A stretch of DNA of 64,000 nt from Trifolium pratense. Its lineage: Eukaryota; Streptophyta; Magnoliopsida; Fabales; Fabaceae. How positions within the stretch are numbered: the stretch's first letter is position 1; each line of letters starts with the position of its first letter. The notes beneath the pieces were generated by a model, which saw nothing but the letters and a program-made list of their open reading frames with translations, was not told the origin of the DNA and searched no databases. The stretch covers positions 34,646,409 through 34,710,408 of the forward strand of contig NC_060065.1 of assembly GCF_020283565.1 (NCBI RefSeq), in the 5' to 3' direction. Both the position numbers and the translations under genes were made by a program. Below, in pieces: positions 12,605 through 21,643 of the stretch.

Positions 12605-13380
12605 TGTTGGATATAAATTTGGTATTTATCAATTAAATATAATTGGTGGGTCCAATATTTATTTGGAGGTGATATTGTCAAAATAAAACTTTCAAAGGTG
12701 GCGTCGAAAGTCAGCTAGGTCGAAGCCAAAAAGCGCTTCGAGAGATATGGATAACGCGTCCAATTTTGGTTTCGCCAGGAAGCTATCGAAAGCGCGAAAT
12801 CGAACCGATGGAGAGTTGGGCCAAGCCCAAAGAAGGAACAACGAACGGCCCAAGAGGTCTTGGCGCGCGCTGAAGGAATGAAAGATGAAAGTGGAGAACG
12901 TGGTCGACGTGGCAAATGGAGGAGCGTCCAGATGATCGAGAAACAGTTACCACTTTGTAGTAGTATTTATAGTAGTTTTTCATTCAGAACAAGGGTCACA
13001 AAATTTTATACAAACACTCTCTCTAAAATTCTAAGTACTCAGCGATCGAACGAACGGAATTCAGAAGAGAAATGTATGTTTTGTGAACCATCTTTATTTG
13101 TAATTGCTTTTCATTCAATGCAATTTGTTTCCAGTAATCTTCTCCAAGTTTAAATTCAGATACTTGCTTGAGAAACTGCTACTTCGAGGCGATTCGAATT
13201 AAGTTTCTCTTGTATGCTTTAAAACATTTTAATTCCTAAGTGTTTGTTTCCTTATTAAAACGAACATTCAAACAGTTTTCTTACAACGAATAAACACAAA
13301 ATTGTCCTGAGATTTACTAGTTGATCTCGCGAGTTTAAACACTTAAACTAGCGGTTGTTTACCAAATTCCAACGTAAACA
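12605..13380 (+). repeat. 5' LTR
   Basis: 776 bp, TG...CA ends, matching 25845-26620 except for one base seen at 12852. A TATA-like TATTTATAG lies at 12964-12972, placing the likely R-region start near 13000. Confidence 0.95.
12964..12972 (+). promoter_or_regulatory. TATA box in the 5' LTR
   Basis: TATTTATAG in a GC-balanced LTR, about 520 bp upstream of the gag ATG. It probably drives the genomic RNA; the identical copy lies at 26204-26212 in the 3' LTR. Confidence 0.45.
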
Positions 13381-13383
13381 AAT

Positions 13384-13401
13384 TGGCACGCCCAGTGGGA
13401 C
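13384..13401 (+). other. primer-binding site
   Basis: TGGCACGCCCAGTGGGAC begins three bases after the LTR, with the TGG expected from pairing to the CCA end of a tRNA. I did not assign the tRNA species. Confidence 0.7.
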
Positions 13402-13489
13402 CGGTTTTGTGTTTGTTAAAGTTGTGAGAATTTTTATATTGTGGAATAAAAAACTTGTTACTTGCATATAACTGATGATAAGTTAGGTT

Positions 13490-14263
13490 ATGGTTAAAAC
13501 TACTCAGAAATCTAATCCTAGTAAAACTCCAAATTCTAGTGCGATGAGTAGCGAAGCAAGTTCGAGTGGTGGAGTCGATCCACCTCCACAAAGTTTGGTA
13601 ACATCTGAGTTGGTGAATGTTCCAATATTCTCCAGTCCAACCATTTCGACTGTGCATGATGTTATTCCAACTTTGCCAATACCAACTATGGCAATTCCGT
13701 CCGTGACTGCTGGTTTTGGACGTTCGAAACCACCATCAGGTCAGGGTTTTATGTATGGGCCTCCCCCTACACTTGGCTTAGGGATGCCAAGTTTCGAATC
13801 TGATAGGTATACTTCGTCAAGGGTAACTCCCACACCCTTAACGACTGCATCTGTGTTGTCTTTGAGACAGCAAATGGATGAGAGCAACCATGAAATGGTT
13901 AATCTCTTAACACAACAAATTGGTACTGTGTTTAATCCATTAATTCAGAACACCAACGAGAGTTATCAAATGTTGGCATTTCAAATGAGTCGAATTGCAG
14001 ATTTTTTTGGGACACCTCCACCACCTCCTAGAGTAAATCCCATTACTCCACAAGTAATATTACCTGCAATGTCTTCGACTCCAGTGCAGCAAAGGCCAAC
14101 TTATGTGGCTACTGAAACAATTCCTAACCCAACACCTACGCCAGTCGTACAAGAGGAAACCTATTATCCTCACGAGGTTAATCAAATGCCTCAAGTAGTA
14201 AATCAAAACCCTCCTGTTATGAACCCAAATCCACAAGTGGTACATCAGAACCCCCAGTGGTAA
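13490..14263 (+). CDS. gag, N-terminal part (257 aa)
   Basis: The frame opens at the first ATG after the primer-binding site and encodes a Ser/Thr/Pro-rich segment. It then has a run of Asn-Pro-Gln-Val repeats and ends QNPQW at TAA (14261-14263). No domain is recognisable; such low-complexity N-termini are usual in Tat-type gag. The next frame starts on the last base of this stop (TAATG), and its first residues continue the Gln-Val-Val repeat of this frame. The simplest reading is therefore that one gag frame was split by loss of a single base just before 14257. Stop/restart translation is the alternative. Confidence 0.8.
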   Translation: MVKTTQKSNPSKTPNSSAMSSEASSSGGVDPPPQSLVTSELVNVPIFSSPTISTVHDVIPTLPIPTMAIPSVTAGFGRSKPPSGQGFMYGPPPTLGLGMPSFESDRYTSSRVTPTPLTTASVLSLRQQMDESNHEMVNLLTQQIGTVFNPLIQNTNESYQMLAFQMSRIADFFGTPPPPPRVNPITPQVILPAMSSTPVQQRPTYVATETIPNPTPTPVVQEETYYPHEVNQMPQVVNQNPPVMNPNPQVVHQNPQW

Positions 14264-17106
14264 TGGTTAGGAGGAACCAGGATCCTGACGAGGTAGTGCG
14301 AGAGGTGCAAAACAATAATTTGCTTGGCCAACACAATTTGGCTAACATGGTCGAAACGATTTTGGCCCAAAACGGCCTAAACACGGGTTGTCGAAGGCCA
14401 AACTTTGTCTCTGCCTTCACTGAATATGTGCTGCAAACCGAGTTACCAAGAGGTTGGAAAGTCCCAAAATACACTAAGTTTGCTGGGGACACTAATGAGT
14501 CAACCGTAGAACATATTGCTAGGTATCTAGCTGAGTCTGGGAATTTGGCGAACAATGAAAATTTGCGAATGAAATATTTTCCTAATTCGCTTACCAAGAA
14601 TGCATTTACTTGGTTTACAACTTTGCCTCCCAATTCGATTCATAGTTGGGCCCAATTGGAAAGGACTTTCCATGAGCAATTTTATATGGGCCAAACCAAG
14701 ATAAGTCTGAAAGAGTTAGCCAGTGTAAAAAGGAAAAACCAAGAGTCAATTGATGACTATCTAAATAGGTTTCGTCTGCTGAAGTCCAGGTGCTTTACTC
14801 AAGTGCCTGAACACGAGCTAGTGGAAATGGCTGTCGGTGGGTTAGATTATTCAATTCGAAAGAAATTGGATACCCAATACCTTCGAGACATGTCACGGCT
14901 GGCTGACAGAGTGAGACAAATCGAAAGGTTAAAAGCTGAAAAAGTTAGAAATTCTAAGTTTCAGAAAAAGAAAGAAATAGGTTTTGTTGATTCCTATGAT
15001 AATGAAATTGATTATGAAATGAGTGATGAATACTTAGATTTCGATGATAGTGATATTAATGTGACTGAATTAAAGCCTGGGCCTCCTTACACTTGCAAAT
15101 TGTTGAGGCCGTCGAATGGAAAAAATCCTATCGAACCAAAAAATGATAAGTTTGTTACGAAGACTTATACTTTCGACATTACTAAATGTGATGAGATTTT
15201 TGACTTATTGGTGACTGACGGCCAAATTATTGTGCCAAAAGATATGAAAATACCACCAATAGAACAAAGAAAGAAAAGAGGTTATTGTAAGTTTCATAAT
15301 TATTTGGGACATAAAACTTATCAATGTGTTGTTTTCAGGGATTTGGTGCAAAAAGCGCTGAATGAAGGAAGGCTGAAGTATGCTGATAAGGCAAAGCCTC
15401 CAATGAAGGTAGATTCAGACCCTTTGCCACCTGCGGACGCTACCTATGTCGAAGTCTATGACTGCAACATGGTTGAAGTGATAGATGCCGCTGCTCCAAT
15501 CAAGGCTGTGCCTGAAGAGGAGTATGAAAAGAGGGTACGTGAGGTGTACCCCAATGCCGAGGAAGAATTGGTGGACTTCCTAAATAGGTGCAAGCTGAAG
15601 AATGCTGAAGTGATGCTTTGCCCTAGATGCAGTGCTGTGTGCGACAAAGAGGCTACTGCAGGCCTTCAAAGTGTTGTACCTTATGCTGAAAACAAGAGAA
15701 AATGGCCAAAATCTAGGCCAAATCAAAAAGCTTGGCCTTACAAAGGGGCCAATTGGGGAAAACCTATTACCAAAGGCCTTTCGATCCAGCAAAGGCTAGG
15801 CCCCCAAAACACTTTCAAACCATCTGGGAGAGCACCTGTTAACCAATGGGTGAGTGGACAGTACGTCACTTTTAATCGAAGGATGATGGAAAATGGAAGC
15901 TCTAGCAATGTTAACGTGAACATTGTAGCTGAACCCAAGGGTTCAAAAGTGGTAGCTGGGAAGGAAACAGTGAATGCTGCCACTGAAGTCAACAAATACT
16001 CTTATAGGAATAACTATAAGGGAAAAAATCCTATGACCCGCACTCAGTGGCGAAGGTTCCAGAGGAAACAAAAGTTGACAGCAAAAGAGGCTGAGGCTGG
16101 GGGCAAGGCTGTTGCAACCCAGAAGGCTGAAAAGGTTGAAATGGCCAAGAGGCCAGTAAAGGAGAGGCTCTCCATAATATTGGAAGAGCCAATAGCTGAA
16201 AATGCCCAAGGAGGGGCAGAAGATGAGGATGACATGGAGGATGATGATCTCCTGGATGAGGGGTCTGATTTTGATGTCATGGTCAATGTGGTGTCTATTC
16301 TGCCACTGGAATATGATGTGCCTACTGAAGTCAATGAGCTGGAAGAGGACTTCGAAGCCCTTAATTTGGCTGATCATAAGCCAATGTGTTACTATGTTAT
16401 GCAAAATGGTTGTGTTGAAGAGCAGAAAGTTGTCTTCGAAAAGCCGGATCTGGGAATGCAAAACCACTTGAAGGCTTTGTTCATTAGGGCAAAAGTCAAT
16501 AATGTGGGAATCAATAAAGTCTTAGTGGATGGAGGAGCTGTGGTGAATATTATGCCTCACTTCATGTTGAAGAAATTAGGTCTCTATGACACAGACCTTC
16601 ATTCCCACAATGTGGTGTTGGCCAACTATGAAGGAAAAACTGGTCATTCCCTAGGGGCAGTGCAATTGGAAGTTTGTGTTGGTAGTACAGTTCGAAAGAC
16701 CTTGTTTATGGTCATAGCTGCCAAACCTAATTACAATCTGTTATTAGGTAGAGAATGGATACATGGTGTTGGAGCTGTTCCCTCAACCATGCACCAAAGA
16801 TTAATCATCTGGAGAGAAGATGGTTTAGTCGAGAATGTAGAAGCAGATCAAAGTGCATATGTTTCAGAGACAGGCACTGTGACTTTACAGAACTTCGACA
16901 AAAACCTAGCTTCGATTGCTCCTTGTGGTGAGCAAGATGCTGCCTTCGATCCAAATGAAGTGGTATCAAAAAATGTATACCACTCAGTTAAGTTGCATCC
17001 AACCCATGGCTTTTGTTGGGAAAGGGAAGACATAGAGAAACCCTTGTGTGAGGATGCATACCCACCAGTGTCTGGATGGGTCAACCATGATGAGTTTGAT
17101 GATTGA
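14263..17106 (+). CDS. gag core and aspartic protease (947 aa)
   Basis: Counting from the ATG at 14263, the Retrotrans_gag capsid-like region spans roughly residues 80-230 (AFTWFTTLPPNSIHSWAQLE). A zinc-knuckle variant with C-x2-H-x4-H-x4-C spacing lies near residue 342 (YCKFHNYLGHKTYQC). Basic and acidic linkers follow. The retroviral-type protease is centred on LVDGGAVVNIM, with its Asp at about residue 756. Later FMVIAAKPNYNLLLGREW is the typical protease C-terminal motif. The frame ends at TGA 17104-17106, and pol continues one frame over. Gag packages the RNA; the protease matures the polyprotein. Confidence 0.9.
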   Translation: MVRRNQDPDEVVREVQNNNLLGQHNLANMVETILAQNGLNTGCRRPNFVSAFTEYVLQTELPRGWKVPKYTKFAGDTNESTVEHIARYLAESGNLANNENLRMKYFPNSLTKNAFTWFTTLPPNSIHSWAQLERTFHEQFYMGQTKISLKELASVKRKNQESIDDYLNRFRLLKSRCFTQVPEHELVEMAVGGLDYSIRKKLDTQYLRDMSRLADRVRQIERLKAEKVRNSKFQKKKEIGFVDSYDNEIDYEMSDEYLDFDDSDINVTELKPGPPYTCKLLRPSNGKNPIEPKNDKFVTKTYTFDITKCDEIFDLLVTDGQIIVPKDMKIPPIEQRKKRGYCKFHNYLGHKTYQCVVFRDLVQKALNEGRLKYADKAKPPMKVDSDPLPPADATYVEVYDCNMVEVIDAAAPIKAVPEEEYEKRVREVYPNAEEELVDFLNRCKLKNAEVMLCPRCSAVCDKEATAGLQSVVPYAENKRKWPKSRPNQKAWPYKGANWGKPITKGLSIQQRLGPQNTFKPSGRAPVNQWVSGQYVTFNRRMMENGSSSNVNVNIVAEPKGSKVVAGKETVNAATEVNKYSYRNNYKGKNPMTRTQWRRFQRKQKLTAKEAEAGGKAVATQKAEKVEMAKRPVKERLSIILEEPIAENAQGGAEDEDDMEDDDLLDEGSDFDVMVNVVSILPLEYDVPTEVNELEEDFEALNLADHKPMCYYVMQNGCVEEQKVVFEKPDLGMQNHLKALFIRAKVNNVGINKVLVDGGAVVNIMPHFMLKKLGLYDTDLHSHNVVLANYEGKTGHSLGAVQLEVCVGSTVRKTLFMVIAAKPNYNLLLGREWIHGVGAVPSTMHQRLIIWREDGLVENVEADQSAYVSETGTVTLQNFDKNLASIAPCGEQDAAFDPNEVVSKNVYHSVKLHPTHGFCWEREDIEKPLCEDAYPPVSGWVNHDEFDD

Positions 17107-20100
17107 GTCCCCAGCATGGGATCGAATTACGGCTTACGCAGCCGAGAATAGAATCAAAATGGCTCTTGAGGCCATTAATGTTCAAGAAAATATGGCTGTC
17201 GAAGCTAATGATGACTTAAGGGACAAACTGGCCTCGGGGGCTAGTGAAGTAAATGATGGAAAAAAGCAAAAGTTAGATTGCATCTATGATGATGAGCCTT
17301 TGGGTTTTGAGAAAGATCCACATAGTTCGATTCAGAGAATGCAAGCCCAAGACCCTTTGCAGGAGGTTGATATTGGAGATGGCTCTGTTAAAAGGCCAAC
17401 TTACATTAGTGCCAATATAGACCCAACCCTAAAAGAAAAAATGGTCGAGTTGCTTAAGAAATACAGGGACTGCTTTGCATGGGACTATAACGAAATGCCT
17501 GGGTTAAGCAGAAATCTTGTGGAGCATAGGCTACCCCTTCGACCAGATAAGAAACCTGTAAAGCAGCTTCCAAGGAGGTTTGCACCGGAAATCATGACAA
17601 AGATCAAAGCAGAAATTGAAAGGTTGCTCAAATGCAAGTTCATTCGAACAACCAGGTATGTGGAATGGTTAGCTAATATTGTTCCTGTTATTAAGAAAAA
17701 TGGATCACTTAGGGTTTGCATAGACTTTAGAGATTTGAATAATGCTACCCCTAAGGATGAATATTCCATGCCTGTAGCCGAAATATTAGTTGACTCAGCA
17801 GCAGGGCATGAATATTTGAGTATGTTAGATGGTTATTCAGGCTATAATCAAATCTTTATTGATGAAGATGATGTGCCAAAAACCGCATTTCGTTGCCCTG
17901 GTGCTTTAGGCACCTATGAGTGGGTGGTGATGCCTTTTGGATTGAAAAATGCTGGAGCAACGTATCAAAGAGCCATGAACTTAATTTTTCATGATTTTAT
18001 CGAAGTATTTATGCAGGTTTATATTGATGATATTGTTGTGAAATCCTCCTCCCAGGATGAACATATCGAACATCTTAAAAAATCGTTCGAAAGAATGAGA
18101 AAATGTGGATTAAAAATGAATCCACTGAAATGTGCTTTTTGTGTACATGCAGGAGATTTCCTTGGCTTTGTTGTGCATAAGAAGGGCATAGAAATTAACC
18201 AAAATAAGACAAAGGCTATCATGGAGACAAAACCTCCAGGAACGAAGAAACAGCTTCAATCTTTGCTAGGAAAGGTCAATTTCTTGAGAAGGTTTATATC
18301 AAACCTAAGTGGCAAAGCTCAACCTTTTTCTCCACTGCTAAGGCTCAAGAAAGGTGATGTATTTGAATGGGGAACGAAACAACAAAAGGCATTTGATGAT
18401 ATCAAGGCATACTTGTCGAAGCCTCCAACTTTAATGCCTCCTATTCGAAACAAAGAAATGAAGTTGTACATCGCAGCATCAGATTCGACTATTGGAAGCA
18501 TGCTCGCACAAGAGGATGAAAATGGCGTAGAAAAGGCTATTTACTATCTAAGTAGAATTTTGAATGATGCTGAGACTAGATATAGTCCAATTGAAAAGCT
18601 TTGTCTATGTTTGTATTTCTCTTGTACCAAACTTAAGCAATATATCAAACCAGTTCATGTTTATGTTTATTCTCATTTTGACATCATTAAGCATATGTTA
18701 TTAAAACCAATTTTGCATAGTCGAATTGGGAAATGGGCTTTAGCTTTAACTGAATATTCATTGACTTACCAACCCCTGAGGGCTGTAAAAGGTCAAGTAG
18801 TGGCTGACTTTCTTGTTGACCACTCGGTGGCTGAGACCCCAATAACATATGTAGAACATGAACCTTGGATGTTGTACTTTGATGGCTCGAAGCACAAACA
18901 TGGTACAGGAATTGGAATCTTAATCATTTCTCCTTTAAAGATTCCAACAAAATTTAAGTACAAGATTAATGGAACATGCTCTAATAATGAAGCCGAGTAC
19001 GAGGCTTTAATTGCAGGTCTAAGGATTATTTTAGACTTGGGGGCAAAACATGTTAAAATCAGAGGAGATTCTGAGTTAGTAATAAAACAATTGGCAAAGG
19101 AATACAAATGCATTCAAGAACATTTGATGAAATACTTTGTCATTGCCTTCTCGTTACTAAAACGATTTGATTCGTGTGACATTCAACACGTACCTCGGAT
19201 CGAAAACCAAGAAGCAAATGACTTAGCCCAAATTGCTTCTGGTTATAAGGTAACAGGGAAAAAATTAGATGAGATAGTTGAAATTAAAGAAAAACTAATC
19301 TCATGTGAGGAAATACCCCATCAGCTGGGGGCAAATGAGCTAAATGTCGAAAGGGAGTCCGAAATGGCTGATGCACACTTGGATGAAGTAATGACTGAAG
19401 TCTTCGTGATTGACAATTTGGCTGACACGGATTGGAGACAACCCATTGTTAAATACATAGAAAATCCAACAGGTACAGCCGATAGGAAGGTTAAGTATAG
19501 AGCCTTGAATTACACAATCATGGGAAATGAGCTATTTAAGAAGACTCCTGAAGGGGTTTTGTTGAAATGCCTAAATGAAAATGAAGCGTATGTAGCAGTT
19601 TCAAATGCCCATAGTGGAGCCTGTGGTGCCCATCAAGCAGGCCACAAAATGAAATGGCTTTTGTTTCGACAAGGTTTGTATTGGCCTTCCATGCTTAAGG
19701 ATTGCATAGAATATGCGAAAGGCTGTCAAGAGTGTCAAAAACACGCAGGGATACAACACGTTCCTGCCAGTGAGTTGCATTCGATTATCAAACCTTGGCC
19801 TTTTAGAGGCTGGGCTTTAGATTTAATTGGTGAGATTAGGCCCGCGTCATCCAAGAACCAACGTTATATACTAGTTGGGATTGATTATTTTACCAAATGG
19901 ATAGAGGCCGTTGCCCTAACAAACGTGGATCAGGAAACAGTGATCAATTTTATCCAAGACCATATTATTTATAGGTTTGGGCTTCCTGAGACGATCACTA
20001 CGGACCAAGGAACGGTGTTTGTTGGTCGAAAGATGCAAGATTTTGCTGAACAATTAGGTTTTAAGCTAATGACTTCGACGCCTTATTATGCTCAAGCAAA

Positions 20101-20701
20101 TGGCCAAGTTGAAGCAGCCAACAAGGTTATAATTAGTTTAATTAAGAAGCACGTTGCTCAAAAGCCAAAGAATTGGCATAAGACCTTGGACCAAGTCCTA
20201 TGGGCATGTAGGAATTCTCCTAAAGAGTCAACAGGTTCGACACCTTTTCGACTAACATATGGTCACGATGCTGTGTTACCTGTTGAAATAATGATGCAGT
20301 CAATTCGAGTGCAAAGGCAATGGGAACTACCTCCTGACCACTATGAGAATATAATGTTAGATGAATTAACAGACGTGGATGAGGAAAGGTTGCAGGCGTT
20401 AGATGCTTTGATTCGACAAAAGGAACGAATTGCTAGAGCCTATAACAAAAGGGTTAAATTCAAACTCTTTGACGTAGGAGACTTAGTTTGGAAAGTCATC
20501 CTCCCCATGGACAGACGAGATCGAGTCTTTGGAAAATGGTCACCCAATTGGGAAGGACCATTTAAGATTTCTCAAGTTTTGTCAAATGGAGCTTATGAGA
20601 TTGAAGAGTTAACTCCTGAGAAACGTTCAGTCAACATGAATGGCAAATATTTAAAGAAATACAAGCCAATGTTGCAAGAAATAACCATAAAAAATGAATA
20701 A
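17048..20701 (+). CDS. pol: RT, RNase H, second RNase H, integrase (up to 1,217 aa)
   Basis: This frame overlaps gag-pro by 59 nt and lies +1 to it. Residues counted from 17048: reverse transcriptase around 150-340 with VCIDFRDLNNATPKDEYSMP and the catalytic YIDD (about 325); RNase H around 470-570; an archaeal-type second RNase H starting YFDGSKHKHG (about 612); integrase with an H-H-C-C zinc site (about 850-895) and catalytic Asp (924), Asp (985), Glu (about 1021). A chromodomain is not seen. All key catalytic residues look intact. The true start is unclear: translation probably arrives by frameshift from gag-pro, or the junction is a mutation. Confidence 0.93.
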   Translation: MRMHTHQCLDGSTMMSLMIESPAWDRITAYAAENRIKMALEAINVQENMAVEANDDLRDKLASGASEVNDGKKQKLDCIYDDEPLGFEKDPHSSIQRMQAQDPLQEVDIGDGSVKRPTYISANIDPTLKEKMVELLKKYRDCFAWDYNEMPGLSRNLVEHRLPLRPDKKPVKQLPRRFAPEIMTKIKAEIERLLKCKFIRTTRYVEWLANIVPVIKKNGSLRVCIDFRDLNNATPKDEYSMPVAEILVDSAAGHEYLSMLDGYSGYNQIFIDEDDVPKTAFRCPGALGTYEWVVMPFGLKNAGATYQRAMNLIFHDFIEVFMQVYIDDIVVKSSSQDEHIEHLKKSFERMRKCGLKMNPLKCAFCVHAGDFLGFVVHKKGIEINQNKTKAIMETKPPGTKKQLQSLLGKVNFLRRFISNLSGKAQPFSPLLRLKKGDVFEWGTKQQKAFDDIKAYLSKPPTLMPPIRNKEMKLYIAASDSTIGSMLAQEDENGVEKAIYYLSRILNDAETRYSPIEKLCLCLYFSCTKLKQYIKPVHVYVYSHFDIIKHMLLKPILHSRIGKWALALTEYSLTYQPLRAVKGQVVADFLVDHSVAETPITYVEHEPWMLYFDGSKHKHGTGIGILIISPLKIPTKFKYKINGTCSNNEAEYEALIAGLRIILDLGAKHVKIRGDSELVIKQLAKEYKCIQEHLMKYFVIAFSLLKRFDSCDIQHVPRIENQEANDLAQIASGYKVTGKKLDEIVEIKEKLISCEEIPHQLGANELNVERESEMADAHLDEVMTEVFVIDNLADTDWRQPIVKYIENPTGTADRKVKYRALNYTIMGNELFKKTPEGVLLKCLNENEAYVAVSNAHSGACGAHQAGHKMKWLLFRQGLYWPSMLKDCIEYAKGCQECQKHAGIQHVPASELHSIIKPWPFRGWALDLIGEIRPASSKNQRYILVGIDYFTKWIEAVALTNVDQETVINFIQDHIIYRFGLPETITTDQGTVFVGRKMQDFAEQLGFKLMTSTPYYAQANGQVEAANKVIISLIKKHVAQKPKNWHKTLDQVLWACRNSPKESTGSTPFRLTYGHDAVLPVEIMMQSIRVQRQWELPPDHYENIMLDELTDVDEERLQALDALIRQKERIARAYNKRVKFKLFDVGDLVWKVILPMDRRDRVFGKWSPNWEGPFKISQVLSNGAYEIEELTPEKRSVNMNGKYLKKYKPMLQEITIKNE

Positions 20702-20840
20702 CGCAAGAATAAAATTTGCGAAATGGTAAAAGGAAATGCCAATAATCAAGTTTTATTTCATATAAAATCAACAATACAACCAATCATTCAAGAATGTTCA
20801 AGAAAATACAAGAAATGGTTGAATGTTGAAAGATAACCAT

Positions 20841-21191
20841 TTAAGGTTTACCCTGAACCCGAGTTCCCTCATCCTTCGAATCAGAATTGGAAAGTTCTGA
20901 GATCTGAGAGTCTTCATCCTCAGAAGAAGGAGTCGGAGTTCCTGGGTATTCTTCATCAGGCTCTAGGGTACTGAGGAACTTGAGGTAGTCTTCATCTTCG
21001 TCATCTGAACTAGAGCTTGAGGAGTTAGAAGAGAGAATGATGGTTTCTACTACCTTAGCTGATGCCGGTCGAGGGCGAAGGATTCTAGCGCGTGGAGGTT
21101 TGGAAGCTGGAATCTTGATTCGTCCCTTTCTAAGAGGACGTAGCATGTTTGAGCTTGAGGTAGAAGAATGAGGATTTGTCTTGTTATCCAT
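20841..21191 (-). CDS. antisense acidic 116-aa protein in the Tat element
   Basis: Complete frame from ATG (21189-21191) to stop. It has a basic, Pro-rich N-terminal half (LRPLRKGRIKIPASKPPRAR) and then a strongly acidic Ser/Asp/Glu tail. The minus strand has CTATAAAG at 21260-21267, about 70 bp upstream of the ATG, so it could have its own promoter. It lies between the pol stop and the larger antisense gene and overlaps neither. No family recognised; a chromatin- or nucleic-acid-binding role is only a guess from charge. Confidence 0.5.
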   Translation of the reverse strand: MDNKTNPHSSTSSSNMLRPLRKGRIKIPASKPPRARILRPRPASAKVVETIILSSNSSSSSSDDEDEDYLKFLSTLEPDEEYPGTPTPSSEDEDSQISELSNSDSKDEGTRVQGKP

Positions 21192-21259
21192 TCTTTGTGG
21201 AGAGGTATTGATGCGTTATTTGTGCAAAGTGATGAACAAAAGATTTGCAAAGCGTGGAT

Positions 21260-21267
21260 CTTTATAG
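21260..21267 (-). promoter_or_regulatory. putative TATA box for the 116-aa antisense gene
   Basis: The minus strand reads CTATAAAG, 69 bp before the ATG. Confidence 0.4.
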
Positions 21268-21643
21268 AAGGATTAATACGCGTTAATGGCTAGGTAGTTA
21301 CAACTAACCATGGTCAGTTTGCATAGGGAAATGCCAAAGCATTAATGCCCAAAACCGTGTAGTTAATCATGTTGACTGCTTTGGAAACATGTTCGTTCCA
21401 TTCCTTACAAAATGCTATTAATGAGGCTTGGGATAATGACCCAAAAGAAGGAAAGCAAGCAACAATAAAGGAATAAAATACTCAGCCAATATATGAACAT
21501 GCAGCATGAAAAGGCCAAAAAGGGCATACATCTAAAAAGCATGTACAAAATTGTTCGACAGTTGCTAGTGTTAAAAGATTTACAATTACGACATCCAAAA
21601 GAGAATAACAGAAAATTTAAGACTAAAAGGAAAATTTATAAGG

